Shown piece by piece: positions 53,123-61,667 of a stretch of 64,000 nucleotides of DNA. This stretch comes from Streptomonospora sp. PA3 (GTDB lineage Bacteria; Actinomycetota; Actinomycetes; Streptosporangiales; Streptosporangiaceae), in assembly GCF_009728995.1 (NCBI RefSeq), contig NZ_VTZW01000003.1, positions 222,341-286,340 of the forward strand. The letters run 5' to 3'. The notes below the pieces were generated by a model. The model was given only the letters and a program-made list of their open reading frames with translations. It was not told the origin of the DNA and made no database searches. Position 1 is the stretch's first letter; every line of letters begins with the position of its first letter. The position numbers and the translations under genes were made by a program.

Positions 53123-53219
53123 CCGCGCACGCCACGCTCACGCGACCTGCTCGCGCAGCCGAGGCCGGGCACAGGGCCGGCCGGCGCCGCCCCGGAGCCC
53201 TCAGGAAAGGCGCGAGCCT

Positions 53220-54587
53220 ATGACACAGGAGCAGCGATCCGCGGGCGAAGGCGGACCGGCCGTCCGCGCCCGCGAGGAGATCAGCACCGAGGAGCTGTAC
53301 AAGCGGGTGCCGCGCCGCCGCGGTCCCTGGCGCGTCCTCGACGAACCGGCGCGCGCGCTGGTGATCGCCACGGCGGCGGCCTTCGCCGTCGGCTCGCTGC
53401 TGTGGACACTGGTCACCGGGTTCGTCGAGGCCGAGGCCGCGCTGGCCTTCGGCGTGCTGATCGCGCTGGGGGAGCTGGCGCGCATCACCCTGCCGGGCAA
53501 CCGCGAGGTGGCGCCCGTGGCCTCGGCCGGGGCCATCGGCTACACGTTCCTGCTCACCATCGGCGGCGCCGACGTCCACCACTCCGGCTGGCAGGTCCTG
53601 GCCGTGGTCACGGTCGGCTTCGCGCTGGGCGAGCTGCCGCACATCGCCGCCGGACGCACTCCCGAGTGGAGCGACCTCGCCCGGCGGATGATGGTCATCG
53701 TGGTGATCACACTGGGCTTCCGCCCCTTCGCCGGCGACCTGTCGCCCGGCTCGGAGGAGTCGGAGTGGTGGCCGGCGCTGGGCCTCATGGCGGCCCTGGT
53801 GCTGGCGGGATGGCTGACCGACGCGGTCATCGCCGCGGCCATCCGCGCCGAGCGGCTGCGCACCCGCTTCACGGTCGCGTTCCGCGACGAGCTGCGCGCG
53901 CATGCGGGCCTGGGCATGGCCATCGGCTCCTCGGGCATCCTCATCGCCCTGGCCAGCACCATCACAGGGCTCGCGGGCCTGCTGGTGTTCACCGCGCCGC
54001 TGCTGGTCACTCAGGTCGCCTTCCGCAGGTTCGCCGAGGTCCGGCTCACCTACCTGCAGACCGTGCGGGCGCTCTCGCGCGTCACCGAGGTCGGCGGCTA
54101 CGTCGCCACCGGGCACTCGCGCCGGGTCAGCCGCCTGGCCAAGTCGATCGGCTGCGAACTGGGCATGCGCGAGTCCGACCTGCTGGAGCTGGAGTACGCC
54201 GCCCTCATGCACGACATCGGCCAGCTGTCGCTGCGCGACCCCATCGCCAGCGGCGCGACCGTGTTCGCCCTGCCGCGCGAGCAGCGGCGCATCGCCGAGC
54301 TCGGCTCGGCGGTGATCCGCGAGACCGGCGTGCTCGACTCGGTGGCCGAGCTGGTGCGCCGCCAGTGCGAGCCCTACGCGGGCGACGGCGACGACGGCCC
54401 GCCGCCCCTGGGCAGCCGGATCATCAAGGTGGCCAACGCGGTCGACGACCTGGTGGGCGAGTCCGCCGATAGCGAGCGGATGCAGGCGGTGCTGGAGCGG
54501 CTGCGCATGGACGGGTTCGGCGAGTACGACCCCGAAGTGGTCGAGGCCGCCGCCCGCGCCATCGAGCGCGCCGCCGCCCGGTGGTGA
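53220..54587 (+). CDS. membrane HD-domain protein with degenerate GYP motif
   Basis: 455 residues, ATG preceded by AGGAAAGG. Same layout as the gene before it: N-terminal membrane helices (about 40-250), then an HD domain with GHSRRVSRLAKSI, YAALMHDIGQLSL (HD about 331) and IRETGVLDSVAELVRRQCEPYAGDGDD where a true HD-GYP would have HHE.xDGxGYP. It is thus probably unable to act as a typical c-di-GMP phosphodiesterase; it may be a sensor, partner or pseudo-enzyme of the upstream protein. The pair likely arose by duplication. 97 bp apart, same strand. Confidence 0.85.
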   Translation: MTQEQRSAGEGGPAVRAREEISTEELYKRVPRRRGPWRVLDEPARALVIATAAAFAVGSLLWTLVTGFVEAEAALAFGVLIALGELARITLPGNREVAPVASAGAIGYTFLLTIGGADVHHSGWQVLAVVTVGFALGELPHIAAGRTPEWSDLARRMMVIVVITLGFRPFAGDLSPGSEESEWWPALGLMAALVLAGWLTDAVIAAAIRAERLRTRFTVAFRDELRAHAGLGMAIGSSGILIALASTITGLAGLLVFTAPLLVTQVAFRRFAEVRLTYLQTVRALSRVTEVGGYVATGHSRRVSRLAKSIGCELGMRESDLLELEYAALMHDIGQLSLRDPIASGATVFALPREQRRIAELGSAVIRETGVLDSVAELVRRQCEPYAGDGDDGPPPLGSRIIKVANAVDDLVGESADSERMQAVLERLRMDGFGEYDPEVVEAAARAIERAAARW

Positions 54588-54715
54588 GCCGGCCGCCCGA
54601 CTCCGCGCCGCGCCCGCGCGCCCGTGCCGCCGCTCCCGGTGCCGTAAGACGGGCGCTTTCGGGGTAGGCGTCCCCGGGCCGCGGTGTCAGGCATGTCCGA
54701 CGGAAAGGGGGCACG

Positions 54716-54928
54716 ATGGCTGAGATCCGCTCCGAGATGGTCGCCAGCGTCTACGAGGTGGCCGTGCGGCCGGGCGATGAGCTCGACGACGGCGACACCC
54801 TGTTCGTCCTGCAGGCGATGAAGATGGAGGTCCCGGTACGCGCCGAGGACCATTACCGGGTGGTCAGCGTCGAGGTCGGCGAGGGCGACACGGTCCAGGA
54901 GGGCGACCTGCTGGCCGTCGTCGAATAG
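54716..54928 (+). CDS. single-domain biotinyl/lipoyl carrier protein
   Basis: 70 residues, ATG with GGAAAGGGGG upstream. A whole biotinyl domain: starts IRSEMVASVYEVAV, carries AMKME with the modified Lys36, and ends VQEGDLLAVVE. This is the size and sequence type of TB7.3/Rv3221c, found between pdtaS and sigH-rshA in M. tuberculosis. No carboxylase partner is near. Role unknown beyond biotin carriage; binding to an acyl-CoA carboxylase elsewhere is possible. The palindrome array starts 45 bp after its stop. Confidence 0.9.
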   Translation: MAEIRSEMVASVYEVAVRPGDELDDGDTLFVLQAMKMEVPVRAEDHYRVVSVEVGEGDTVQEGDLLAVVE

Positions 54929-54973
54929 CCCGGGCCCGCCGCCCGCGGGTCCGGGCCGCGGCACGGCGGCCGC

Positions 54974-56172
54974 CTACGTCCTGTTTGAGAAGTCGGTCAC
55001 CACAGGAGGTTGCGGCAATGGGGCTGGGTTGCGCGAATCCCGCCCGTCACCCGCCACCGCCCCTAACGGAGGCGCTGCGCGCCACGTACCTGTTCTGGGC
55101 CGGCTTGCCGCCGAGCGCACGGCGTTCCTTTGTGCCGGAGGCCCGCCCCCGGTGGTGCGGCTCCACCTGGGAAGAACCGCGTGCGCTCGGCGGCAAGCTG
55201 CGACCGCGCTACGCGAGACACGCCCATTGCCGCAGCCGCTGTGGTGGCCGTTTCGTGTGGATCCCGGGGGTTCCTCGCTGTGGCGCCGCTGAGGAACCCC
55301 CGAGAACCACGCGCAGCCGGAACCCGAGAGGCTGCGGCAATGGGGCCGGGATGCGCGAAGCGCTGTGCGCCGGCTTGCCGCCGAGCGCACGGTGCTCCTT
55401 TGTGCCGGAGGTCCGCCCCCGGTGGTGCGGCTCCACCTGGGAAGGATCGCGTGCGCTCGGCGGCAAGCTGCGACTGCGCTACGCGAGGCGCGCCCATTGC
55501 CGCAGCCGCTGTGGTGGCCGTTTCGTGTGGATCCCGGGGGTTCCTCGCTGTGGCGCCGCTGAGGAACCCCCGAGAACCACGCGCAGCCGGAACCCGAGAG
55601 GCTGCGGCAATGGGGCTGGGATGCGCGAAGCGCTGTGCGCCGGCTTGCCGCCGAGCGGCGGTGCACCTTTGCGCTTGAGACCCGCCACCGGTGGTGCGGC
55701 TCCACCTGGAAAGGATCGCGTGCGCTCGGCGGCAAGCTGCGACTGCGCTACGCGAGGCGCGCCCATTGCCGCAGCCGCTGTGGTGGCCGTTTCGTGTGGA
55801 TCCCGGGGGTTCCTCGCTGTGGCGCCGCTGAGGAACCCCCGAGAACCACGCGCAGCCGGAACCCGAGAGGCTGCGGCAATGGGGCCGGGATGCGCGAAGC
55901 GCTGTGCGCCGGCTTGCCGCCGAGCGGCGGTGCACCTTTGCGCTTGAGACCCGCCACCGGTGGTGCGGCTCCACCTGGAAAGGATCGCGTGCGCTCGGCG
56001 GCAAGGAAAAATGTGACGCGCAGCGTCTCCGATGGGGCGGCGGCGGGCTGACGGGCGGGCCGCGCTACGCGAGGCGCACCCGTTGCCGCAACCCCGATGG
56101 CGACCGCCCCAGGCGGTACCCGGCGGGTTCCTGGAAAAGCCGGCGCCCCCGCTGTTCTTAAACACTGCCTAG
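54974..56172 (+). repeat. tandem array of nested palindromes (copy D, four cores)
   Basis: Ends CTACGTCCTGTTTGAGAAG at left and, reversed, CTAGGCAGTGTTTAAGAAC at right. Four palindromic cores begin with GCGGCAATGGG at 55012, 55334, 55604 and 55873 (steps 322, 270, 269) and end with CCCATTGCCGC (55223, 55493, 55762; CCCGTTGCCGC 56079). Spacers are nearly identical and hold GGGGGTTCCTC / GAGGAACCCCC. The first left arm has ~60 extra bp (55037-55096) and the last right arm ~56 extra bp (56005-56060); these two are mutually complementary. The right end overlaps the stop codon of the next gene. No gene inside. Confidence 0.9.
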
Positions 56173-56558
56173 CCGTCGCGGACCACGGTGTTCTGGCCGG
56201 CGTGCAGCAGCCAGCGGCCGTCGTCCTGCTTGGTCATGACATAGAGCGGGGAGCCCTCGTAGGGGTCGTCGGAGTGGTCGACCTGGCGGACCTTGACGGC
56301 GGCGACGTCGGGCCGCAGGAACCGGATGTGCCGGGCCTCGTAGGTCACCTTGCCCGTCCCCTGCGCGTCGGGGAGCACCGCCCGGGTGAACTCGGCGATG
56401 GCGTCGCGTCCGACGAGCACTCTGCCGTGCGCGGTCGTCCAGACGGCGTCGGGGTGGAAGAGCGCGAGGAACCCTTCGGCGTCCCTCGCGCGCTGGGTGC
56501 GCTCGACGCTCGCGACGACCTGCTTGATGGCTTCGACCTCTGCTGCTTCGGTGTCCAT
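56169..56558 (-). CDS. SnoaL/DUF4440-like small protein (SgcJ/EcaC type)
   Basis: 129 residues. NTF2-like cone fold: IKQVVASVERTQRARDAEGFLALFHPDAVWTTAHG (about 10-44), GRDAIAEFTRAVL (about 50), YEARHIRFLRPDVAAVKVRQ, and WLLHAGQNTVV at the end. Matches the SgcJ/EcaC group often found with polyketide genes but also alone. No catalytic assignment can be made. Its TAG stop is part of the terminal CTAG of the palindrome array. Divergent from the thioesterase gene. Confidence 0.82.
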   Translation of the reverse strand: MDTEAAEVEAIKQVVASVERTQRARDAEGFLALFHPDAVWTTAHGRVLVGRDAIAEFTRAVLPDAQGTGKVTYEARHIRFLRPDVAAVKVRQVDHSDDPYEGSPLYVMTKQDDGRWLLHAGQNTVVRDG

Positions 56559-56654
56559 GCGGACCAGCTTGGATCCTCAAGCTGAGTTGAGGTCAAGGGC
56601 GCGTGCCGCGCGGGTCCCCGCAGCGGGCGGGCCCGGGCTGTAGCATCGGCGACC

Positions 56655-57038
56655 ATGATCACCGAGGGACTCCGCGGCACCGCGGAGCTGGTGGTGGGCC
56701 GGGAGGACACCGCCGCCGCGCTGGGCAGCGGGGACGTCGAGGTACTGGCGACGCCGCGCGTGCTGGCGCTGGCGGAGGCCGCCACCGTCGCCGCCACGGC
56801 CGGCGAGCTGGAGGAGGGCCGCACGACCGTGGGCACCGAGGTGGCGCTCTCCCACCTGGCCGCCTCGGCCGTGGGCGCCCGGGTGCGCGCCGAGGCGCGC
56901 CTGCGCCGCGTTGACGGCCGGCGGCTGTTCTTCGACGTCACCGTGGCCGCGCGGGACGGGCGCACCCCGCTGGCCAGGGGGAGCGTGGAGCGCGTCGTCG
57001 TCGACCGCGCCCGCTTCACCGCCGCGGCGCGGTCCTGA
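56655..57038 (+). CDS. hotdog thioesterase (FlK-like)
   Basis: 127 residues. Single hotdog domain: EVLATPRVLALAEAATVAA (about 28-46, with Glu in the helix), GRTTVGTEVALSHLAASAVGARVRAEARL (about 57-85, with Thr/His typical of fluoroacetyl-CoA thioesterase-like proteins), VDGRRLFFDVTV, and GSVERVVVDRARF. The family hydrolyses acyl-CoAs; FlK itself is specific for fluoroacetyl-CoA, but most homologs have unknown substrates. TAGCAT 8 nt before the ATG and no RBS suggest a short or absent leader. Confidence 0.85.
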   Translation: MITEGLRGTAELVVGREDTAAALGSGDVEVLATPRVLALAEAATVAATAGELEEGRTTVGTEVALSHLAASAVGARVRAEARLRRVDGRRLFFDVTVAARDGRTPLARGSVERVVVDRARFTAAARS

Positions 57039-57091
57039 CGCGCGCCCGGACGCGGCCGGGCTCCGCGGGGTACCGCGTGCCTCCTCCGGCC

Positions 57092-58771
57092 TCAGACCCC
57101 CATCGTCTTGCGCGGGTAGACGTTCTCAGGGTCGGTGGCGATGTTGACCATGTAGGGCACCCCGGAGTCGAAGGCGCGGCGCAGGGCCGGGGCGATCTCC
57201 TCGGGGTCGGTCACCAGCTCGCCACCGCCGCCCAGCGCGCGCACGACCTCGTCGTAGCGCGTCTGCGGGCTCAGCTCGGCGGCCACGTCGTAGCCGTAGA
57301 GCATCTGCATCGGCGCCTTCTCCAGCCCCCAGATGCCGTTGTTGCCGCAGACCATCACCACCGGCAGCCTGTGGCGCACCAGGGTGTCGACGTCCATCAG
57401 CGAGAACCCGGCCGCGCCGTCGCCCATCAGGGTCACCACCTGCGCCGAAGGGCGCGCCAGGCGGGCGGCGATCGAGTAGCCCATCGCCGTGCCCAGGCAG
57501 CCGAAGGGGCCCGGGTCGAGCCACTGGCCGGCGTGCTTGGGCTCGACGTACTTCCCGGCATAGGAGACGAAGTCGCCGCCGTCGCCGATGACCACGGCGT
57601 CGTCGTCGAGCAGGCGGTTCAGCTCGCCGTAGATGCGCGCGGGGTGGATCGGGTCGGCGCCGCTGGCCAGCGCCTCGGCGTCGGCGGCCGTCGCCGCGTG
57701 GGCCGCCTCGGCGATCTCGGTGCGCCAGCGCGCGGCGGCCGCGGTGAGGCGGGCGGCGTCGGCGATGCCGCGCAGGGCGGCGGAGAGGTCGCCCCAGACC
57801 GCGGCGGCCGGGGTCATGTGGTCGGTGACCTGCTCGGCGGAGTCTGCGACGTGCACCACCTTGGCCAGCGGGTAGCCGTCCTTGCCGCCGAAGAGGCCGT
57901 GGCCGAGCCGGAAGTCCAGCGGCGTGCCCACCACCACGACCAGGTCGGCACGGCCCAGGGCGGCCCCGCGCGCCCGGTTGGCCAGCAGCGGGTGCCCGCC
58001 CGGCAGCACGCCGCGCCCCTGCCCGTTGGTGATCACGGGCACGCCCAGCGCCTCGGCGGCCTCCCGCGCCGTCTGGGCGGCCCCGTCGAGCCAGACGTCG
58101 GAGCCGTAGACGAGTACCGGCCGCTCGGCCTCGCTGAGCAGCCGCGCGGCCTCGCTGACGCGCCCGGGGTCGGGGGAGCGGTCGGCGGGTTCCGGCGCCC
58201 CCTTCAGCTCGGTCTCGGCCTGGTCGTAGAGGCGGTCCATCGGCACGTCGAGGAAGACGGGCCCGCGGTGGGCCCCGTTGGCCAGCCGCGCCGCCTCGTC
58301 CACCGCCGCGCCGATGCCGGCGGTGTCGTGGACGGTCCAGGCGCGCTTGGTGACCGGCTCCAGCAGCGGCGGCTGGTCGAGCTCCTGGAGCAGGCCCTGG
58401 CCCCACCGGCTGTCGGGGGCGCGCCCGCCGACCAGGATCAGCGGAGAGCCGCTGAAGCGGGCGGTGGCGACGCCGCTGACGGCGTTGGTGACCCCGGGGC
58501 CCGCGGTGACCACGGCCAGCCCGGCGCGGCGGGTCAGCTTGCCGATCCCCTCGGCGGCGAAGACGGCGGTCTGCTCGTGGCGGACGTCGACGAGGCGCAT
58601 CACGGGTTCGGGCTTGACCGCGCCGTCGTAGAGCGGGAACACGTGCCCGCCGCTGAGGGTGAACATGGTGTCGATGCCGTGGTGGCGCGCGACCTCGACC
58701 GCGTGCGAACCGCCGTGCCCGCTCAGGCGGCCGGTGAACGGAGCGGGTTCGGGAACCGGGGGCGTGGACAT
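57092..58771 (-). CDS. thiamine-diphosphate enzyme, acetolactate-synthase-like (IlvG type)
   Basis: 559 residues from the ATG at 58771 with GAAGGAGTG about 10 nt upstream. Pyr domain: TMFTLSGGHVFPLYDGAV (about 36), RHEQTAVFAAEGIGKLTRRAG (catalytic Glu about 68 in HEQTA), central domain, and PP domain with TPP motif GDGAAGFSLMDVDTLVRHRLPVVMVCGNN (about 445-473). Resembles Rv1820 (IlvG), whose role is unclear, and also 2-hydroxyacyl-CoA lyase. No regulatory subunit gene nearby, so branched-chain synthesis is not certain. A 55-bp palindrome lies 138 bp upstream. Confidence 0.85.
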   Translation of the reverse strand: MSTPPVPEPAPFTGRLSGHGGSHAVEVARHHGIDTMFTLSGGHVFPLYDGAVKPEPVMRLVDVRHEQTAVFAAEGIGKLTRRAGLAVVTAGPGVTNAVSGVATARFSGSPLILVGGRAPDSRWGQGLLQELDQPPLLEPVTKRAWTVHDTAGIGAAVDEAARLANGAHRGPVFLDVPMDRLYDQAETELKGAPEPADRSPDPGRVSEAARLLSEAERPVLVYGSDVWLDGAAQTAREAAEALGVPVITNGQGRGVLPGGHPLLANRARGAALGRADLVVVVGTPLDFRLGHGLFGGKDGYPLAKVVHVADSAEQVTDHMTPAAAVWGDLSAALRGIADAARLTAAAARWRTEIAEAAHAATAADAEALASGADPIHPARIYGELNRLLDDDAVVIGDGGDFVSYAGKYVEPKHAGQWLDPGPFGCLGTAMGYSIAARLARPSAQVVTLMGDGAAGFSLMDVDTLVRHRLPVVMVCGNNGIWGLEKAPMQMLYGYDVAAELSPQTRYDEVVRALGGGGELVTDPEEIAPALRRAFDSGVPYMVNIATDPENVYPRKTMGV

Positions 58772-58908
58772 GGCGGCGGCACACTCCTTCGTGGGCGGCG
58801 GACGACACGGCGGGCTACTCGCCGGTAATTTATCAGTCTCCGGGTGATCCGCCCCACACGGGTGCGGTGGACCACCGAGGACAGTCGGCACCCCAGTCCT
58901 CCGGCGCC

Positions 58909-58963
58909 GATCTTGTACCTGTGGTCCCTTGTGAACGCTCACAATGACCACAGGCACAAGATC
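58909..58963 (-). promoter_or_regulatory. 55-bp nested palindrome upstream of the TPP enzyme gene
   Basis: 18-bp arms GATCTTGTACCTGTGGTC (58909) / GACCACAGGCACAAGATC (58946), one mismatch, around an inner TTGTGA-ACGC-TCACAA. It could be an operator for the TPP-enzyme gene or the dasR terminator (no T run). The inner part looks like a CRP site but its spacing is 4, not 6. Confidence 0.5.
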
Positions 58964-59013
58964 AGCGCCACGGGGCAGTGACCGGTGACCGCACAGCCCG
59001 GGCGGGTCCGGAA

Positions 59014-59757
59014 TCAGTCCTCCTCGGGCGGGCGCAGCCGGGTGACGAACTTGTAGCGGTCGCCCCGGTAGAGCGAGCGCACCCACTCCACGGGGTGGCC
59101 CTCGCCGTCGAAGCTGTGCTGGCAGTGCAGCACCAGCGGCAGTCCCACGTCCACCCCCAGCAGCCGGGCCTCGTTCGGCGTGGCCAGCACGGTCTCGATG
59201 GTGGCCTCGGCCTCGACCAGCCGGACGTCGTAGGCGCTGGCCAGCGCCTCATACAGCGACGCGTAGCGGTCCAGCTGCCGGCGCAGGCCCGGGAACCGCC
59301 GCGCCGCCAGGTGCGCGGTCTCCACCGCCATCGGCTCCCCGTTGGCCAGCCGCAGCCGCTCGATGCGCAGCACCCGCCCGCCCGAGCGGATCGCCAGCAG
59401 CTCGGCGAGCTGGTCGTCGGCGTTGATGTAGCTGACGTCGAGGATGCGCGTGGCCGGGTGCAGGCCGTGCGAGCGCATCTCCTGGGTGTAGCTGGTCAGC
59501 TGCAGCACCTGAGCCACCTTCGGCTTGGCGACGAAGGTGCCCTTGCCCTGGATCCGCAGCAGCCGGCCCTCGACCACCATCTCGGTCAGCGCCTGGCGCA
59601 CGGTCGTGCGGGAGGTGGCGAACTGGGCCGCGAGCGCGCGCTCGGGCGGGACCGGGTTGCCGGCGGGCATGGCCTCGATGAGATCCAGGAGCAGCTTCTT
59701 GACCTGGTAGTACTTCGGAACTCGGTGCCCGTCTTCGAGCGCTCGCTGACCCGTCAC
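59014..59757 (-). CDS. dasR: GntR/HutC-family regulator, DasR-like
   Basis: 247 residues from GTG 59757, chosen because GGAGGAG lies 6 nt upstream; a longer frame to 59802 would overlap the dre-like operator. Winged [64 protein letters not shown], then a UTRA effector domain ([37 protein letters not shown]). Very close in motif to Streptomyces DasR, which senses amino-sugar phosphates and controls chitin/GlcNAc use, antibiotic production and development. No GlcNAc genes are in this window. Confidence 0.87.
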   Translation of the reverse strand: MTGQRALEDGHRVPKYYQVKKLLLDLIEAMPAGNPVPPERALAAQFATSRTTVRQALTEMVVEGRLLRIQGKGTFVAKPKVAQVLQLTSYTQEMRSHGLHPATRILDVSYINADDQLAELLAIRSGGRVLRIERLRLANGEPMAVETAHLAARRFPGLRRQLDRYASLYEALASAYDVRLVEAEATIETVLATPNEARLLGVDVGLPLVLHCQHSFDGEGHPVEWVRSLYRGDRYKFVTRLRPPEED

Positions 59758-59787
59758 GTCGGACTCCTCCACCGCTTCCCGGTCGCT

Positions 59788-59803
59788 ATTGGTGTGGACC
59801 ACT
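59788..59803 (-). promoter_or_regulatory. dre-like DasR operator before dasR
   Basis: ATTGGTGTGGACCACT: TGGT-N4-ACCA, the core of the known dre element (TGGTCTAGACCA). It lies 31-46 bp before the chosen dasR start, which suggests autoregulation. Confidence 0.5.
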
Positions 59804-59853
59804 GGTCGAGTGCGTTCCTATGAGTATGCCTGCAACCGTGGGATGATTTGTGA

Positions 59854-61395
59854 GTGCCTCACCTCAGTGATCTCATCCGGCGCTACACGGCACTGAAGAC
59901 GGCGGATCTGGAGTGGTTCCACTCCCTTGTATCGGACTGGCAGCTGCTGGCCGACCTGTCCTTCGCCGATCTGGTGCTGTGGGTGCGCCTGCGCGACGAC
60001 AGCGGCTGGGTGGCCGTCTCGCAGATGCGCCCCACCACCGGTCCCACCGCCTTCCAGGACGACCTGGTCGAGGCGGTGCTGCGCGACGACACGGTCGAGG
60101 CCGCCACGGGCGCCCGGCTGGCGGGGCGGCGCACGCTGATCGACCGCGCGTGGAACGAGGGGCGCATCTGCCGCGAGGGCGACCCCGACTGGTCGGGCGG
60201 CGTCCCGGTGCGCGAGGAGACCATTCCCGTGCGCCGCGCGGGAAAGCTCATCGGGGTGATCCAGCGCAGCACCAACCTCAGCTCGGCGCGCACGCCCAGC
60301 CGGCTGGAGCTGACGTATCTGCAGAGCGCCAGCGACCTGGCGCAGATGATCTCCGAGGGAGAGTTCCCCTTCAGCGATCAAGGGCCGCTGATGGTGCGCT
60401 CACCGCGCGTGGGGGACGGCCTGCTGCGGCTGGACCAGGACGGCGAGGTCGTCTACGCCAGCCCCAACGCGCTCTCGGCCTACCGCAGGCTCGGCCTGAC
60501 CGCCGACCTGGTGGGAGCGCGCCTGGACCGCACCACGCTGGAGCTGGCGGCCGCCGCTGACGCCCGCGACGAGTCGCTGACCTGGACCGCCGGCGGGCGC
60601 GTGCCCCAGGAGGCCGAGGTCGAGGGCCGGGGCTCCACCATCCAGCTGCGCTCCATCCCGCTGGTGGTGGGGGGCGTGCGCATCGGCGCACTGGTGATGG
60701 TCCGCGACGTCACCGAGCTGCGCCGCCGCGAGCGCGAGCTGATGACCAAGGACGCCACCATCCGCGAGATCCACCACCGGGTGAAGAACAACCTGCAGAC
60801 GGTCGCGGCCCTGCTGCGCCTGCAGTCGCGGCGGCTGGACGTCCCCGAGGGCCGGGCGGCCCTGGACGAGGCGGTGCGCCGGGTCGGCTCGATCGCCATC
60901 GTGCACGAGATGCTCTCCCACACCCCCGACGAGGTGGTGGACTTCGACGACATCGCCGACCGCGTCATCGAGATGGCGGCCGAGGTCTCCTCCACCGAGG
61001 CCGCGGTGGTGCCCCGCCGCACCGGGCACTTCGGCCTGCTCTCGGCGCTCGTGGCCACCCCGCTGTCCATGGTCCTGGCCGAACTGGTGCAGAACGCCGT
61101 CGAGCACGGGCTGCGCTACGGGGACGGCAGGATCGAGGTCCGCGCCGAGCGCGACGACGCGCCGTTGGGCGAGGAGCACAACGGCGGCCGGCTGCTGATC
61201 GAGGTCACCGACGACGGGGGCGGACTGCCCGACGACTTCGACATCGAGAGCACCGCGAGCCTGGGCCTGCAGATAGTGCGCACGCTCATCGTCAGCGAGC
61301 TGGACGGGTCGCTGGAGATCAAGCCGCAGGAGAGCGGCGGCACCAAGGTCGCGATCGAGCTGCCGGTGGAGCGCCACTTCGGGCCCTACGCGTGA
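59854..61395 (+). CDS. pdtaS: sensor histidine kinase PdtaS
   Basis: 513 residues. N-terminal GAF-like domain (about 1-150; ADLEWFHSLVSDWQLLADLS), PAS domain (about 185-300), then HisKA_2 with IREIHHRVKNNLQTVAALL (phospho-His about 306) and an ATPase domain (LAELVQNAVEHGL, DDGGGLPDDFD, SLGLQIVRTLI). No membrane helix: cytosolic, as in M. tuberculosis PdtaS (Rv3220c), which signals to an ANTAR response regulator. PdtaR is not in the window. GATGAT 6 nt before the GTG and no RBS suggest a leaderless message. Convergent with whiB1. Confidence 0.95.
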   Translation: MPHLSDLIRRYTALKTADLEWFHSLVSDWQLLADLSFADLVLWVRLRDDSGWVAVSQMRPTTGPTAFQDDLVEAVLRDDTVEAATGARLAGRRTLIDRAWNEGRICREGDPDWSGGVPVREETIPVRRAGKLIGVIQRSTNLSSARTPSRLELTYLQSASDLAQMISEGEFPFSDQGPLMVRSPRVGDGLLRLDQDGEVVYASPNALSAYRRLGLTADLVGARLDRTTLELAAAADARDESLTWTAGGRVPQEAEVEGRGSTIQLRSIPLVVGGVRIGALVMVRDVTELRRRERELMTKDATIREIHHRVKNNLQTVAALLRLQSRRLDVPEGRAALDEAVRRVGSIAIVHEMLSHTPDEVVDFDDIADRVIEMAAEVSSTEAAVVPRRTGHFGLLSALVATPLSMVLAELVQNAVEHGLRYGDGRIEVRAERDDAPLGEEHNGGRLLIEVTDDGGGLPDDFDIESTASLGLQIVRTLIVSELDGSLEIKPQESGGTKVAIELPVERHFGPYA

Positions 61396-61472
61396 GCTTT
61401 CGCGAGGAGGAAAACGGCGGGAAAGGCGCTTCGCTTCACGAGCGGGCGCCGGCCGAGCCCTCGACCAGGGGC

Positions 61473-61525
61473 GTTGCCGCGGTGGGGCACCCCGCGCCGC
61501 GCGCGGAATGCCCCATCGCCGCAAC
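61473..61525. repeat. short palindrome resembling the element core
   Basis: GTTGCCGCGGTGGGGCA (61473) / TGCCCCATCGCCGCAAC (61509), 14 of 17 matching, loop 19 nt. It resembles the TTGCGGCAATGGGG outer arms of the MITE-like elements and also lies between convergent genes. The rest of 61396-61667 shows nothing I can name. Confidence 0.5.
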
Positions 61526-61667
61526 CGGCCGGTCGGAGCCGGGTCCGGCTCGGGAGGTACGGAAAAGGCGGGGCGGAACGGGTCGGGCTCGGCGCCGGTC
61601 CGCAAGCCCGGGGGCGCGGTGACCGGGCGAATCGGGCCGTGCCATGCTGGGGGCCGTGGAGACGGAG

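Noticed and set aside
55000-56165. Proteins encoded in the palindrome array (several 100-300-codon frames on both strands)
   Set aside because: The frames repeat the palindrome units, exist on both strands with similar peptides, and lack RBSs and domains.
54974-56172. CRISPR array
   Set aside because: Repeats are ~270 bp, palindromic inside, with near-identical spacers, and no cas genes are near.
58929-58944. Classical CRP site in the 55-bp palindrome
   Set aside because: TGTGA-ACGC-TCACA has a 4-bp spacer; CRP needs 6.
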